The notes: generated by a model from the sequence alone, not told the origin. A stretch of 64,000 nucleotides of DNA from Nitrospirillum iridis (GCF_014205765.1 NZ_JACIIZ010000011.1:186001-250000); one strand, 5' to 3'. Counted from the stretch's first letter, positions 1 to 8,811 are shown. Translations and numbers: made by a program.

Positions 1-1533
1 GCGGTGTGCGAGGGCTGCGGCGACTGCTCGGTGCAGTCCAACTGCGTCAGCGTGACCCCGCTTGAAACCGAGTTTGGCCGCAAGCGTGTGATCGACCAAT
101 CCAACTGCAACAAGGATTACAGCTGCGTCAAGGGCTTCTGCCCATCCTTCGTCACCCTGCGCGGGGCGAAGCCAGCGAAGCGTGGTCGCGACATGACGGG
201 CCTGAAGGCCCTGATCGACCAGCTACCCGAGCCGTCGGTAGTGGACGTGTCGGACAGCTATTCCCTGTTGGTGACGGGCATCGGCGGCACCGGCGTGCTG
301 ACCGTGGGCGCCATCCTGGGCACGGCCGCCCACATCGAGGGCACGGCGGCCAAGGTGTTGGACATGACGGGCATGGCCCAGAAGGGTGGTGGCGTCATGA
401 GCCACGTCCGCTTCGCCGCTGATGCCAGGGACATCCCCAGCGCCCGCCTGGGTGCCGGCCAGGCGGATCTGCTGGTGGCCTGCGACCTGATTGTCGCCTC
501 GGGGCCGGAGGTGGTGCGTACCCTGCGCGCCGATAGCCATGTCATCGCCAACGAGGACGTGGTTCCGACCGGTGAGTTCCAGACGCGCAAGGACCTGGAC
601 CTGCGCCCCGCCACCTTCCTGCAGGCCTTCACGGGCCGGGTCGGGCCTGGGAATGTGGCACTGTTGCGGGCCAACGAGCTGGCGGTCCGGCTGCTGGGGG
701 ATACCATCTTCACCAACCTGATGATGGTCGGATACGCGGCGCAGCGGGGCCTGTTGCCGGTCGGTGTTGGGGCCATCCAGCAGGCGGTGCGCCTGAACGG
801 CGCCGCGGTGGAGGCCAACCTGCGGGCGTTCGCCCTGGGTCGCCTGGCCGCCTGGAACCCGGACGAACTGCTGGCGTTCGCGCATCTGGCCGGGACCAGC
901 GCCCCGGCTGACCTTTTGGCGTTGATCGACAGCCGCGCCCGCCATCTCACCGCCTATCAGGACGATGCCTACGCCAGGCGCTACCGCGACTTCATGGCTG
1001 GGCTGGAGGCCAAGGTGGTCGGCGTCGCCGCCCCGGGCGCCTTCCTGACGCAGGTGGCGGAACAGCTGGCGCGGCTTATGGCCTACAAGGACGAGTATGA
1101 AGTGGCGCGGCTGTACACCTTGCCGGCCTTCCGTGAGGCGCTGGCGGCGGACTTCGATGGCAAGATCAAGGTCGCCGTCAACCTGGCGCCGCCCCTGTTG
1201 GCCTTTCGCCGTGACGCGAAGACGGGCCGGCCACGCAAGATCGAATTCGGCGCCTGGATCTTCCCGGTCTTCAAGGTGCTGGCGGCGCTGAAGGGTCTCC
1301 GCGGCACCCCATTCGATATTTTCGGTTATACGGCTGAGCGGCGCATGGAACGCCGCCTGATCGACGAATACCGCGATCTGGCGTGGTCGCTGGCGGAATC
1401 TCTGTCGGACGTGACCGTGGACCGGGCCGCGGAGATCGCGGGCGCCGCCCGGCTGATCGCCGGCTTCGGGCCGGTGAAGGACGCGGGCGTAGCCGCCTGG
1501 CGGCAGCGGGTGGCGGCCCTTCTGGCCGCATGA
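1..1533 (+). CDS. Indolepyruvate-type 2-oxoacid:ferredoxin oxidoreductase, C-terminal part
   Basis: This is the 3' end of a gene that begins before the window; the frame is open from base 1. The family decarboxylates aryl or other 2-oxoacids oxidatively to acyl-CoA and reduces ferredoxin in the cytoplasm. The visible part starts in an iron-sulfur region (CEGCGDC, then NC, C and GFCPSF), followed by the gamma-type domain with a GIGGTGVLTVG nucleotide-binding-like loop and a GMAQKGGGVMSH segment. About 510 residues are present, which suits the C-terminal half of the fused, roughly 1,100-residue form. It is the first gene of a catabolic region. Related enzymes have been implicated in handling the ring-cleavage product in bacterial oestrogen degradation, but it could equally serve amino-acid catabolism. 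The family call is firm and the substrate is unknown. Confidence 0.9.
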   Translation, partial: AVCEGCGDCSVQSNCVSVTPLETEFGRKRVIDQSNCNKDYSCVKGFCPSFVTLRGAKPAKRGRDMTGLKALIDQLPEPSVVDVSDSYSLLVTGIGGTGVLTVGAILGTAAHIEGTAAKVLDMTGMAQKGGGVMSHVRFAADARDIPSARLGAGQADLLVACDLIVASGPEVVRTLRADSHVIANEDVVPTGEFQTRKDLDLRPATFLQAFTGRVGPGNVALLRANELAVRLLGDTIFTNLMMVGYAAQRGLLPVGVGAIQQAVRLNGAAVEANLRAFALGRLAAWNPDELLAFAHLAGTSAPADLLALIDSRARHLTAYQDDAYARRYRDFMAGLEAKVVGVAAPGAFLTQVAEQLARLMAYKDEYEVARLYTLPAFREALAADFDGKIKVAVNLAPPLLAFRRDAKTGRPRKIEFGAWIFPVFKVLAALKGLRGTPFDIFGYTAERRMERRLIDEYRDLAWSLAESLSDVTVDRAAEIAGAARLIAGFGPVKDAGVAAWRQRVAALLAA

Positions 1534-1539
1534 TACTGG

Positions 1540-1585
1540 CGGCACGAGTTTCTGACTCGTGCCGCGGTAGCCCGCGACTGCGGGC
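1540..1585. terminator. Tandem hairpins after the oxidoreductase gene
   Basis: Two stem-loops lie just after the stop codon. The first has a perfect 10-bp stem (CGGCACGAGT / ACTCGTGCCG, 1540-1549 and 1555-1564). The second has a 6-bp stem (GCCCGC / GCGGGC, 1570-1575 and 1580-1585). There is no T-run, so termination without Rho is uncertain; they may be 3'-end stabilisers. Confidence 0.45.
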
Positions 1586-1710
1586 GCCGGAGATTTCTGG
1601 GGAGCCGAAGGCGGACTGGAAATCGAGGATCAGCCAAGCCGCCGGATGGCGGCGCCCGGCGATTGAGGGGGCGTTTGAGGTCACGATCAAATGCCGTTGG
1701 TATGAGGTGG

Positions 1711-1750
1711 GAACGGATGGCGCACGGGATGCGCCCGTGACCATCCGTCC
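1711..1750. terminator. Long hairpin between convergent genes
   Basis: A nested stem pairs ACGGATGG (1713-1720) with CCATCCGT (1741-1748), and inside it CACGGG (1723-1728) with CCCGTG (1734-1739). It lies 16 bases past the stop of the minus-strand operon that ends at 1766 and faces the operon ending at 1533. It probably closes one or both transcripts, although no T-run follows on either strand. Confidence 0.5.
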
Positions 1751-1765
1751 CGTGCGGCCGCAGCC

Positions 1766-2731
1766 TTATGACTGCCGGCGGCCCCCCTTGCTCAGGCGCC
1801 AGTCGGGCGGGTACAGGGTGTCGTTGTCCTTGACGACGTTATTGATGCCCTTGTCAAAGGCCTCATCGCCCAGCGTGACTTCCTGTCCGTCGTTCCTGAC
1901 CAGCGGCAGCATCGATTCCAGCCAGGCGGTCATGATGCTGCCCATGTATTCGCCCTGCTGCTGTTTCATCACCTCGAACAGGGTTTTCTGCATGTAGACC
2001 ACGTCGGTCGGCCGGGTGTTGGCGCAGGCCTGGGCGTACTTGGCCACCTCCGCCTCCAGCTCGGCCCGGGCGACCACCTTGTTGACGAAGTTGCAGTCGT
2101 ACATCTCCTGGGCGGTGAAGGGGCGGCCGGTGAAGACCATTTCCTGGAACTTGCGGATGCCCATCATCGTGGCCCACTGCCACATGCGCGGACCCCAGCC
2201 GACATAGCGGAAGGCGGGATGGCCGAACAGCGTGTCGTCGGCGGCGACCACCAGGTCGGCGTCGGCCGCCTGGTAGAAGTGCCAGCCGTAGCAATAGCCC
2301 TTGGTCTCGACGATGCTGATTTTTTTGAAGTCCTGCAGGCTGCGGCAGCCGAAGGCGGCGTTGGCGTACAGCTGGGTCAGTTGCGCCAGATAGCGGTAGG
2401 AGCCCTTGGGCGGATACTTGACGCCCTCGTCTGGGCCGATGCCGAACTCATGCAGCAGCGAGAAGTCCGGGTTGTCGCCCAGCATGTCGGCCTGCTCGCC
2501 CAAATCCGCGCCGCCGCCGAAATTGCTGCCGACGCCTCGGACGACCAGTACCTTCACGTCGTCGTCCACGTTGGCCCGATGGATCAGCTGCGCGTAGCGC
2601 TGGCGGGCGGCGATGGTGGGCGCGTTCAGGGCGTCCGGCCGGTTGAAGGTGATGGTCGCGATCTTGGTCTCCGGCACCTTCTCATAAAGGATGATATCCT
2701 CCGCCGGCGGGCGGTCCGCCTGTTGGGTCAT
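1766..2731 (-). CDS. Crotonase-fold protein lacking both hydratase glutamates
   Basis: This 321-residue protein belongs to the enoyl-CoA hydratase/isomerase superfamily. It has the N-terminal ITFNRPDALNAP motif (28-39) and an oxyanion-hole region GSNFGGGADL (68-77). Aligned to classical hydratase, the two catalytic glutamates (rat E144 and E164) fall on Tyr153 (in YGWHFYQ) and Ala173 (in FGHPAF). It is therefore unlikely to hydrate a double bond in the usual way. Hydrolysis, ring opening by C-C cleavage, or decarboxylation are the superfamily alternatives. It is longer than the usual 260 residues because of an insert near residues 80-125. It is the last gene of a four-gene operon, and its ATG overlaps the stop of the preceding reductase by four bases (ATGA). 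Confidence 0.85.
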   Translation of the reverse strand: MTQQADRPPAEDIILYEKVPETKIATITFNRPDALNAPTIAARQRYAQLIHRANVDDDVKVLVVRGVGSNFGGGADLGEQADMLGDNPDFSLLHEFGIGPDEGVKYPPKGSYRYLAQLTQLYANAAFGCRSLQDFKKISIVETKGYCYGWHFYQAADADLVVAADDTLFGHPAFRYVGWGPRMWQWATMMGIRKFQEMVFTGRPFTAQEMYDCNFVNKVVARAELEAEVAKYAQACANTRPTDVVYMQKTLFEVMKQQQGEYMGSIMTAWLESMLPLVRNDGQEVTLGDEAFDKGINNVVKDNDTLYPPDWRLSKGGRRQS

Positions 2732-3756
2732 GGTCGTTCTCCCTGTTCCTTGATTTGAATGCCGATCTTGCCGAAGAAGCGTCCGCTTTCCAGGTGGCGA
2801 AGCGCGTCGGGCAGCTGTTCAAGGTCATAAACCGCATCCACGATGGAATGGACGTCGTGCCGGGCGGCGAAGGCCAGCATGGCCGCATGCCGGGCCCGGT
2901 CGCCCAGGGTGACGGCGCGGATACGTCGGCCCTCGTGGCTCTGGCGCCCCCAGTTGAAGGGGCCGTCCAGCATGCCGATGGCGGCGATGGTACCGTTCTC
3001 CGTCAGCACGCGGGCGGCGGCATCCAGGCTGCCAGCGCCGAGGACATCCACGACAATGTCAATGCCATGGCCCAGCCTGCGCCGCACGGCGGGGGCCCAG
3101 TCGGGTGTGGCGTGGCGGTTGATGGTGAGATCGGCACCCAGGGCGGCGGTCCGGGCCAGCTTCTCGTCGGAGCCTGAGAGGATGGCCACCCGCGCGCCGA
3201 CCGCTTTGGCCCATTGCAGGGCGGCGATGGCCACGCCGCCCGTGCCCTGGACCAGCACCCAGTGCCCGGGTCGCAGGGGGCCGGACGATAGGGCCTGGTC
3301 ATCGAACAGGGCGTTGTAGGCGGTCAGGCCGGCGCAGGGCAGGGTGGCCGCTTCCTGGTCGGTCAAGGTGTCGGGGATGGGCAGCAGGCTTTCGGCATCG
3401 AACACCGCCAGCGGCCGGGCGACACCGTCCAGTGAGGCGCCCAGCATGCGCCGTGGATCGGGCGGTCCGTCTATCCAGCCTTGGGCCAGCAGTGGGCTGA
3501 CCCGGTCGCCGACCTTGACCCGGGTGACCCCGTCGCCGGTGGCGGCCACCACCCCGGCGGCGCAGGACAGGGGCACGTAGTCCGGCGCCTTCGTCAGGCC
3601 GGGCAGCAGCCCCTTCAGCATGATCAGGTCGCGGTAATTCAGGGTGGCGGCGGTGATCCGCACCAAGGCCTCTCCCGGTCCCGGGTCTGGGACGGGCACG
3701 TGCCGCATCTCGACCGACCCGATGCCGGCGCCACCCCGGGCGAAGGCGGCGCGCAT
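2728..3756 (-). CDS. Zinc-independent MDR oxidoreductase (quinone oxidoreductase type)
   Basis: This 342-residue medium-chain dehydrogenase/reductase has a GroES-like N-terminal half (TLNYRDLIMLKG) and a Rossmann half with a GTGGVAIAALQWAK coenzyme loop. The Cys/His set of zinc alcohol dehydrogenases is not seen, so an NAD(P)H-dependent enone or enoyl reductase role is likely. The ATG at 3756 shares a base with the TGA of the upstream CoA-transferase (TGATG), and its own stop overlaps the next gene, so the genes look translationally coupled. The frame is open further upstream, but that part overlaps the CoA-transferase and has no protein-like character. Its job is probably reduction of a CoA-ester or ring enone in the operon's pathway. 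Confidence 0.85.
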   Translation of the reverse strand: MRAAFARGGAGIGSVEMRHVPVPDPGPGEALVRITAATLNYRDLIMLKGLLPGLTKAPDYVPLSCAAGVVAATGDGVTRVKVGDRVSPLLAQGWIDGPPDPRRMLGASLDGVARPLAVFDAESLLPIPDTLTDQEAATLPCAGLTAYNALFDDQALSSGPLRPGHWVLVQGTGGVAIAALQWAKAVGARVAILSGSDEKLARTAALGADLTINRHATPDWAPAVRRRLGHGIDIVVDVLGAGSLDAAARVLTENGTIAAIGMLDGPFNWGRQSHEGRRIRAVTLGDRARHAAMLAFAARHDVHSIVDAVYDLEQLPDALRHLESGRFFGKIGIQIKEQGERP

Positions 3757-4949
3757 CACCGGATCGCGCCGGCGTCTGCCAGGCGGCGCTGTTCCTCCAC
3801 GGACAGGCCAAGGATGTCGCCGAACACATAGGCGTTGTGCTGACCCAGTTTCGGCGCGCCATCGGTGATGGCGGCCCCGTGGGTCATGCGGTGCCCAGGG
3901 CCGACGATCACCCGGTTTTCCCCGTCCGCGTCGGTCACGGTGCGGAAGAACTCCCGCTCCCACAGGTGGGCGTCGGAGACGAGGTCGACGGAGTTGGCGC
4001 TTTTCGTGGCGGCGATGCCCGCGAATTGCAGTGTCTCCGCCAGGGTGGCCGCCGTTTGGCCGGCGGTCCAGGCGGCGATGATCCGGTCGAGTTCCGCCTC
4101 ATGCGCCTTGCGGCCGGCCAGGGTGGCGAAACGGCCGTCCGCCACGCCCATCCGCCCCGCCAGTGCCGCCCAGGCGGTGTCCGTGGGGATGGAGATGGCG
4201 ATCCAGTCGCCGTCGGCGCACGGATAGGCGCCGTGCGGCGCCATCTCCGCGTGGCGGTTGCCGTCGCAGGCGACGACCCGGCGGTTGAGGCTGTGGTCCA
4301 TGATGCTGTCGCCGATCATGCTGGTCATGGTCTCAACCGCCGAGACGTCGATGAACTGGCCCTCGCCCGTGCGCTTGCGGTGATTCAAGGCGGCGAGGGT
4401 CGCGAAGGCCGCGGCCGTGCCGAAGGTTGAATCGGCGTAGCGGATGTTCATGCCTCGTGGGGCTTCCCCCTCGTAGCCGACCAGGGAGCTAAGGCCACCC
4501 AGCGCCACGAAGCAGGGGGCATAGCCCGTCTGGTAGGCCAGCGGACCGGTGTTCCCGTACATCCCCATGGACACGAAGATGATGTCCGGCCGTTCCCGCT
4601 TCAGCTCGGCATAACCGATGCCCAGCCGCTCGATGGCGCCCGGCCGCAGGTTCTCGATCAGGATGTCGCACTTCCCCGCGAGATCCTTCAACAGCGCCAG
4701 GCCCTCCTTGGACTTCATGTCGATCTGCACACTCAGCTTCTGCGGGTTGACCGCCATGAAACCGGGCGCCTTGTCGATATCTTGGACGCCGTAGCTACGC
4801 GTGACGTCCAGCGAGCCACGGCTTTCCACCCGAATGACTTCCGCCCCCAGGAAAGCCAGCTGCTTGCCGGCATAGGGACCCGCCCAGACCTTGGTCAGCT
4901 CCAGCACCCGGACGCCCTGCAGGGGGCCGCCTCGCCGATGATGGCTCAT
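3756..4949 (-). CDS. CaiB/BaiF family CoA-transferase, subunit with catalytic Asp
   Basis: This 397-residue class III CoA-transferase moves CoA between carboxylic acids through an aspartyl-CoA intermediate. The N-terminus is typical (GVRVLELTKVWAGPYAGK). The nucleophile is expected at Asp173 in RYADSTFGT, followed by GEGQFIDVSA. It lies three bases after a second CaiB gene and is coupled to the reductase downstream. The paired arrangement resembles heteromeric members such as the benzylsuccinate CoA-transferases, and the partner lacks this Asp, so this gene probably supplies the active site. It would activate an acid intermediate or exchange CoA in the degradation pathway. Confidence 0.88.
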   Translation of the reverse strand: MSHHRRGGPLQGVRVLELTKVWAGPYAGKQLAFLGAEVIRVESRGSLDVTRSYGVQDIDKAPGFMAVNPQKLSVQIDMKSKEGLALLKDLAGKCDILIENLRPGAIERLGIGYAELKRERPDIIFVSMGMYGNTGPLAYQTGYAPCFVALGGLSSLVGYEGEAPRGMNIRYADSTFGTAAAFATLAALNHRKRTGEGQFIDVSAVETMTSMIGDSIMDHSLNRRVVACDGNRHAEMAPHGAYPCADGDWIAISIPTDTAWAALAGRMGVADGRFATLAGRKAHEAELDRIIAAWTAGQTAATLAETLQFAGIAATKSANSVDLVSDAHLWEREFFRTVTDADGENRVIVGPGHRMTHGAAITDGAPKLGQHNAYVFGDILGLSVEEQRRLADAGAIR

Positions 4950-4952
4950 GAT

Positions 4953-6101
4953 TCACCCTATGGTTTCAGCGGTGTGTTGGCCGAGAAGCGGGGCCGCCGC
5001 CGCCAGGTGGGCAGGGGTCGCGCTCAGTTTGTAAGGCACGGTCGGATAGACCGCGTGGCCCAGGGCAGGATGATCCAGTTCCCTGAAGAAGCCGCGGTGT
5101 GTGAATTGGGGGGAGCGCAGAAGGTCGTCCGGATCGTTCACCGGCACCATGGTCAGGCCCCGCTGCTGCGCGCGCGCCGACACCTCGTCCTTGTCCTGGC
5201 TCCGCAGCCAGTCGCCAAGGCGGGTCCGGCATTCGGCGATGCGCTCCGGCGTCAGGCCTCGCTCCAGCCAGTCGTCGGGGAAGGCCCGGACCCAGTCCGG
5301 GTCGCCCAGAAGCTGGCGGATGGCCTGCCAGTGCGATGGCGCTGACATCCAGACGTAGGCGTGGCCCTGGCGGCACGGGAAGATGCCGGCGGGCCCGCCC
5401 AGATCGAAGCGGGTGCGGCGGGCGTCCACGTCCATGTCGCCAGCCACCATCTGACCCAGGACATAGTCCACGCGGGACGCCATCACCTCCTGCGCCGATA
5501 CGTCGATGAACCGGCCCAGCCCGTCATGCAGGGCGGCGGCCACGCACATCGCGGCCTCCAGCCCGGCTTCATAGCTGGCCAGGAACCGTCCGGCACCTTT
5601 CAAGGGGGGGCGGTCCGTCTCGCCGCTGGGTGTATGATAGGCCCAGCCGCTGGCGTGCATAACCGTGAGGTCGGTCGCATTCCGGTGCCGGCTGTCCCGG
5701 GCGGTAAAGCCGAAGGGCGTGATCGCGCAGAGGATCAGGCCGGGGCGGGCATCGGCAAGATGGCGGGGGTCGAGGCCCATAGCCGCCAGCCATTCCGGGT
5801 CATGGTCGTCGATCACCACGTCGGCGTGGTCCAGCAGCGTCCGCAGGGCGGTTACGCCGGCCTCGATCGCCAGGTCCAGCGTCACGGACTTCTTGTTGGT
5901 GTTGAGATAGGCGAACAGGCCGCTGGTGTCGGTCCCCGGCACGTCGTCCTTGAACGGTCCCATATGCCGCGTGGGGCTGCCGGTCCCGGGCCGCTCAATC
6001 TTGATGACCGACGCCCCGAAGTCGGCCAGCAGCTTGCCGCAGTATTCGCCGGCCACGCCTTCGGCCAGCTCGATGATCCTGATCGTACGCAACGCGGTCA
6101 A
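4953..6101 (-). CDS. CaiB/BaiF family CoA-transferase, subunit without catalytic Asp
   Basis: A 382-residue class III CoA-transferase homologue. I chose the TTG at 6101 because the family N-terminus (TIRIIELAEGVAGEYCGKLL) begins just after it and a GGGGG stands six bases upstream. The frame stays open to 6254, but that stretch has no family similarity and runs into the divergent promoter. Where the partner and other CaiB proteins have YADxxxG, this one reads LASYEAG, so the nucleophilic Asp is replaced by Ser. It is first in the operon and three bases from its partner. I infer a structural or substrate-binding subunit of a heteromeric transferase; an inactive paralogue is the alternative. Confidence 0.82.
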   Translation of the reverse strand: MTALRTIRIIELAEGVAGEYCGKLLADFGASVIKIERPGTGSPTRHMGPFKDDVPGTDTSGLFAYLNTNKKSVTLDLAIEAGVTALRTLLDHADVVIDDHDPEWLAAMGLDPRHLADARPGLILCAITPFGFTARDSRHRNATDLTVMHASGWAYHTPSGETDRPPLKGAGRFLASYEAGLEAAMCVAAALHDGLGRFIDVSAQEVMASRVDYVLGQMVAGDMDVDARRTRFDLGGPAGIFPCRQGHAYVWMSAPSHWQAIRQLLGDPDWVRAFPDDWLERGLTPERIAECRTRLGDWLRSQDKDEVSARAQQRGLTMVPVNDPDDLLRSPQFTHRGFFRELDHPALGHAVYPTVPYKLSATPAHLAAAAPLLGQHTAETIG

Positions 6102-6271
6102 GGTGGGCCCCCGTTCTTGGCGATGGAAGAGACATACTCCCACTCCGTTTCCAGCGCTTGTCCCTGACAGAACAACGGCAAGCCGGATTTCGCAGTCGGC
6201 CCGTATGGCGTCGAAGTCTCCCGGCCGCGCCGCTACTCTCGGGTCCGCCAACAAGAAAAGGGCAGGGAGAG
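6102..6271. promoter_or_regulatory. Divergent promoter region
   Basis: This gap of about 170 bases separates the minus CoA-transferase operon from the plus flavoprotein operon and must hold both promoters. I see a ribosome-binding site (AGGGAGA, 6264-6270) for the plus gene but no convincing operator or -35/-10 pair. Confidence 0.5.
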
Positions 6272-7996
6272 ATGGTCGAGACCTATGACGTCATCGTGGT
6301 GGGATCCGGCGCCGCCGGTATGACCGCGGCCTTGCGGGCGCGTAGCCTGGGCCTGGAGGTGCTGGTCGTGGAGAAGGCGCACAAATACGGCGGCACCTCG
6401 GCCACGTCCGGTGGCGTGGCCTGGATTCCCAACCATGGCCTGGGCGGGACGACCGACACGCGTGAGCAGACGCTGACCTACCTGGACGCCGTGATCCGGC
6501 AGCCGGTGAACCGGCAGCGGCTTGAGGCCTTCGTCGATTCCGGTGCCGACTTGTTGCGGTACATGAGCGAGCTGGGCATCAATTTCATCCCCATGCCTTG
6601 GCCCGATTATTTCGCCGAACGGCCGGGCTCGCGCACCGACCGGTCGCTGGTTCTGCCCATGTGGGATGGGCGCCAGCTGGGTGGCAAGTTCCCTCTGGTG
6701 CGCGAGCAGTTTCCCCGCTTCAAGTTGTTCAACCGCTATTCCATGAACCTGGAGGAGACCTTCACCATTGCCGCCCGGGCGAAGGGGTGGAAGTTGATGC
6801 TCGCGCGGGTGATTTGGCGCTACTGGGTCGATTTCTCCACCCGTGGTCTGACGAAGCGCGATCGCCTGTTCACCTCCGGCAACGCCTTGATCGGCCCCAT
6901 GCTGAAGCAGCTCGACACCCTGGGCGTCGAAATCCGTCTGGAGACCCGTCTTGATGAGCTGCTGCTGGCCGGCGACAGGGTGACGGGCGTCAGGGTCAGC
7001 CGGTTCGGCAGGTCCTATGACATCACCGCCCGCCACGGTGTGGTCATCTGTGCCGGTGGCTTTGAATGGAGCCAGCAGTTGCGGGACCGCTTCTACCCGG
7101 TGAAGACGTCGATCTGGTGGTCGTCCACGCCCCAGGGCGCCAACGCGGGTGAGGCGCTGCTCGCGGCCGAGGCGGTGGGTGCCGCGACCGAGCACACGGA
7201 AGAGGGGTGGTGGGCGCCCACCATGATCATGCCCAGCGCCAGTGCGTCGAATTTCGAGGAGGTGCATCAGGCCATCTTCGATGTCGGGCGGCCGCACAGC
7301 GTCTGCGTCAACCGCCGGGCCGACCGCTTCGTCAATGAGAGCTGCTCCTACGATCGTTTCGGCGCCGGCATGGTCGAGGATCAGAAGAGGACGGGGGCCA
7401 ACCTGCCCTGCTGGCTGATCTTCGATTCCGTCTTCCGCGCCAAGTTCACCGCCGGCGGTTTCCTGCCGGCCGCCGTCATGCCCGACCGGTCGATCCCGGT
7501 GGATTGGTGGGGGCACTACATCTTCAAGGCCGGCAGCATCGCGGACCTGGCCAAGCAGTTGAAGCTGGACCCGCATAAGGTCGAGGTCGTGGTCGCCCGC
7601 ATGAACGAGGCGGCCAGGGTGGGCCGGGATGACGAATTCGGGCGTGGCGGCAGCATCTATGACAAGGCCTTCGGCGACCCGACCTGCACGCCCAATCCTG
7701 CGCTGGGCGCCATCTCCCAAGCACCCTTCTACGCCATTCCCATCCATCTGGGCGACTTGGGCACCAAGGGTGGGCTGAAGGCCGACCACAAGGCGCGGGT
7801 ACTCGACGGCCAGGGCCGGCCCATCCCCGGCCTTTATGCCGCCGGCAACGCCGCCGGCAGCCCCTTCGGCCTGAACTATCCAGGGGCGGGCGGCACCATC
7901 GGGCCGGCCATGGTGTTCGGCTTCATCGCCGCTAACGACATCGCCGCCTGCGCCCGGGATCATAAGCAGGGTGCGGGATCGGAAGCCGCCGAATGA
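6272..7996 (+). CDS. KstD-like FAD-dependent dehydrogenase
   Basis: A 574-residue flavoprotein of the fumarate-reductase/3-ketosteroid delta1-dehydrogenase family. The FAD-binding GSGAAG lies at 11-16, then GGTSATSGGVAWIPN. The C-terminus has PFYAIPIHLGDLGTKGG, which matches the KstD active-site strand (Tyr and Gly that polarise the 3-keto group), and a terminal PGAGGTIGPAMVFG. KstD inserts a 1,2 double bond in 3-keto steroids; relatives act on other cyclic ketones. The ATG at 6272 is preferred over the upstream TTG (6158) because of the AGGGAGA ribosome-binding site and the dinucleotide fold starting at once. It overlaps the next gene by four bases. A ring-dehydrogenation role on a cyclic ketone is likely; the exact substrate is open. 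Confidence 0.85.
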   Translation: MVETYDVIVVGSGAAGMTAALRARSLGLEVLVVEKAHKYGGTSATSGGVAWIPNHGLGGTTDTREQTLTYLDAVIRQPVNRQRLEAFVDSGADLLRYMSELGINFIPMPWPDYFAERPGSRTDRSLVLPMWDGRQLGGKFPLVREQFPRFKLFNRYSMNLEETFTIAARAKGWKLMLARVIWRYWVDFSTRGLTKRDRLFTSGNALIGPMLKQLDTLGVEIRLETRLDELLLAGDRVTGVRVSRFGRSYDITARHGVVICAGGFEWSQQLRDRFYPVKTSIWWSSTPQGANAGEALLAAEAVGAATEHTEEGWWAPTMIMPSASASNFEEVHQAIFDVGRPHSVCVNRRADRFVNESCSYDRFGAGMVEDQKRTGANLPCWLIFDSVFRAKFTAGGFLPAAVMPDRSIPVDWWGHYIFKAGSIADLAKQLKLDPHKVEVVVARMNEAARVGRDDEFGRGGSIYDKAFGDPTCTPNPALGAISQAPFYAIPIHLGDLGTKGGLKADHKARVLDGQGRPIPGLYAAGNAAGSPFGLNYPGAGGTIGPAMVFGFIAANDIAACARDHKQGAGSEAAE

Positions 7997-8811
7997 CGCC
8001 GCTCATCACGTGCGGGACGGTGGAGGCCGGGATCCGCGTCATCCGCCTGGCGCGGCCAGAGGCGCGCAACGCCCTGACCTTGGGCATGATGCGGCAGTTG
8101 GACAGCATCCTCGACGACATCGCGGCCGACGACGGCTGCCACGTCGTGGTCTTGGCGGCGGATGGAACGGCGTTTTGCGCTGGCCTGGACCTGAAGATCG
8201 CCTTCTTTGGCGATGAGGCGCCGGAAGGGGTGGCGGACAGCGTCGCGCTGCAGGAACTGTTCGCCGGCACCATCCTTAAACTGCACCGCCTGCCCCAACC
8301 GGTGATCGCGGCTGTGCAGGGGGCGGCGGTGGGCGCCGGCTTCGGTCTGGCCTTGGCGGCGGACGTGCGCGTCGCCGCCGCATCCGCCGCCTTCCACGTC
8401 GGGGCCGTGAAAATCGGGCTTTCCGCCGGTGAATGCGGAATCAGTTATCACTTACCCCGTTTGGTGGGCGCCGGCCGCGCTTTCGAGATCATGCTAACCG
8501 GCCGGCCGGTCAGCGCGGCCGAGGCGCGCGAGATGGGTCTGGTCAGCCGTGTGGTGATCGATGGTGCGGTCTTCGGGCAGGCGCTGGCCATCGCGCACGG
8601 CATCGCCGCCCACGCATCCTATTCCATTCGCGAAACCAAGCGGGTGATGTGGGCCAATCTGGAAGCCACGGGATGCGAGGCCGCCATGGAGCTGGAAAAC
8701 CGCATCCAGGTCGCGGGTCTGATGACGGCGGATTTCCGAGAGGGCGCGCGGGCCTTCGCCGAAAAGCGGCCACCCCGCTTCATGGGGACGGTGCGGGGGA
8801 ACGGCGCATGA
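7993..8811 (+). CDS. Crotonase-fold protein lacking both hydratase glutamates
   Basis: A 272-residue enoyl-CoA hydratase/isomerase superfamily member with RLARPEARNALTLGMM near the N-terminus and oxyanion-hole motifs FCAGLDL (61-67) and GAAVGAGFG (110-118). The residues aligned with the two classical catalytic glutamates are Gly118 and Ala139 (in FHVGAVKI). A Glu further on, in SAGECG, could be used instead. It may act as an isomerase, a hydrolase or a ring-opening enzyme rather than a hydratase. It overlaps the preceding flavoprotein (ATGA) and the following SDR (ATGA), so the three are probably made together and act on successive intermediates. Confidence 0.85.
   Translation: MTPLITCGTVEAGIRVIRLARPEARNALTLGMMRQLDSILDDIAADDGCHVVVLAADGTAFCAGLDLKIAFFGDEAPEGVADSVALQELFAGTILKLHRLPQPVIAAVQGAAVGAGFGLALAADVRVAAASAAFHVGAVKIGLSAGECGISYHLPRLVGAGRAFEIMLTGRPVSAAEAREMGLVSRVVIDGAVFGQALAIAHGIAAHASYSIRETKRVMWANLEATGCEAAMELENRIQVAGLMTADFREGARAFAEKRPPRFMGTVRGNGA

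Noticed and set aside
6102-6254. A longer N-terminus for the CaiB protein without Asp
   Set aside because: It lacks the family pattern and runs into the divergent promoter; a TTG with GGGGG upstream lies at the family start.
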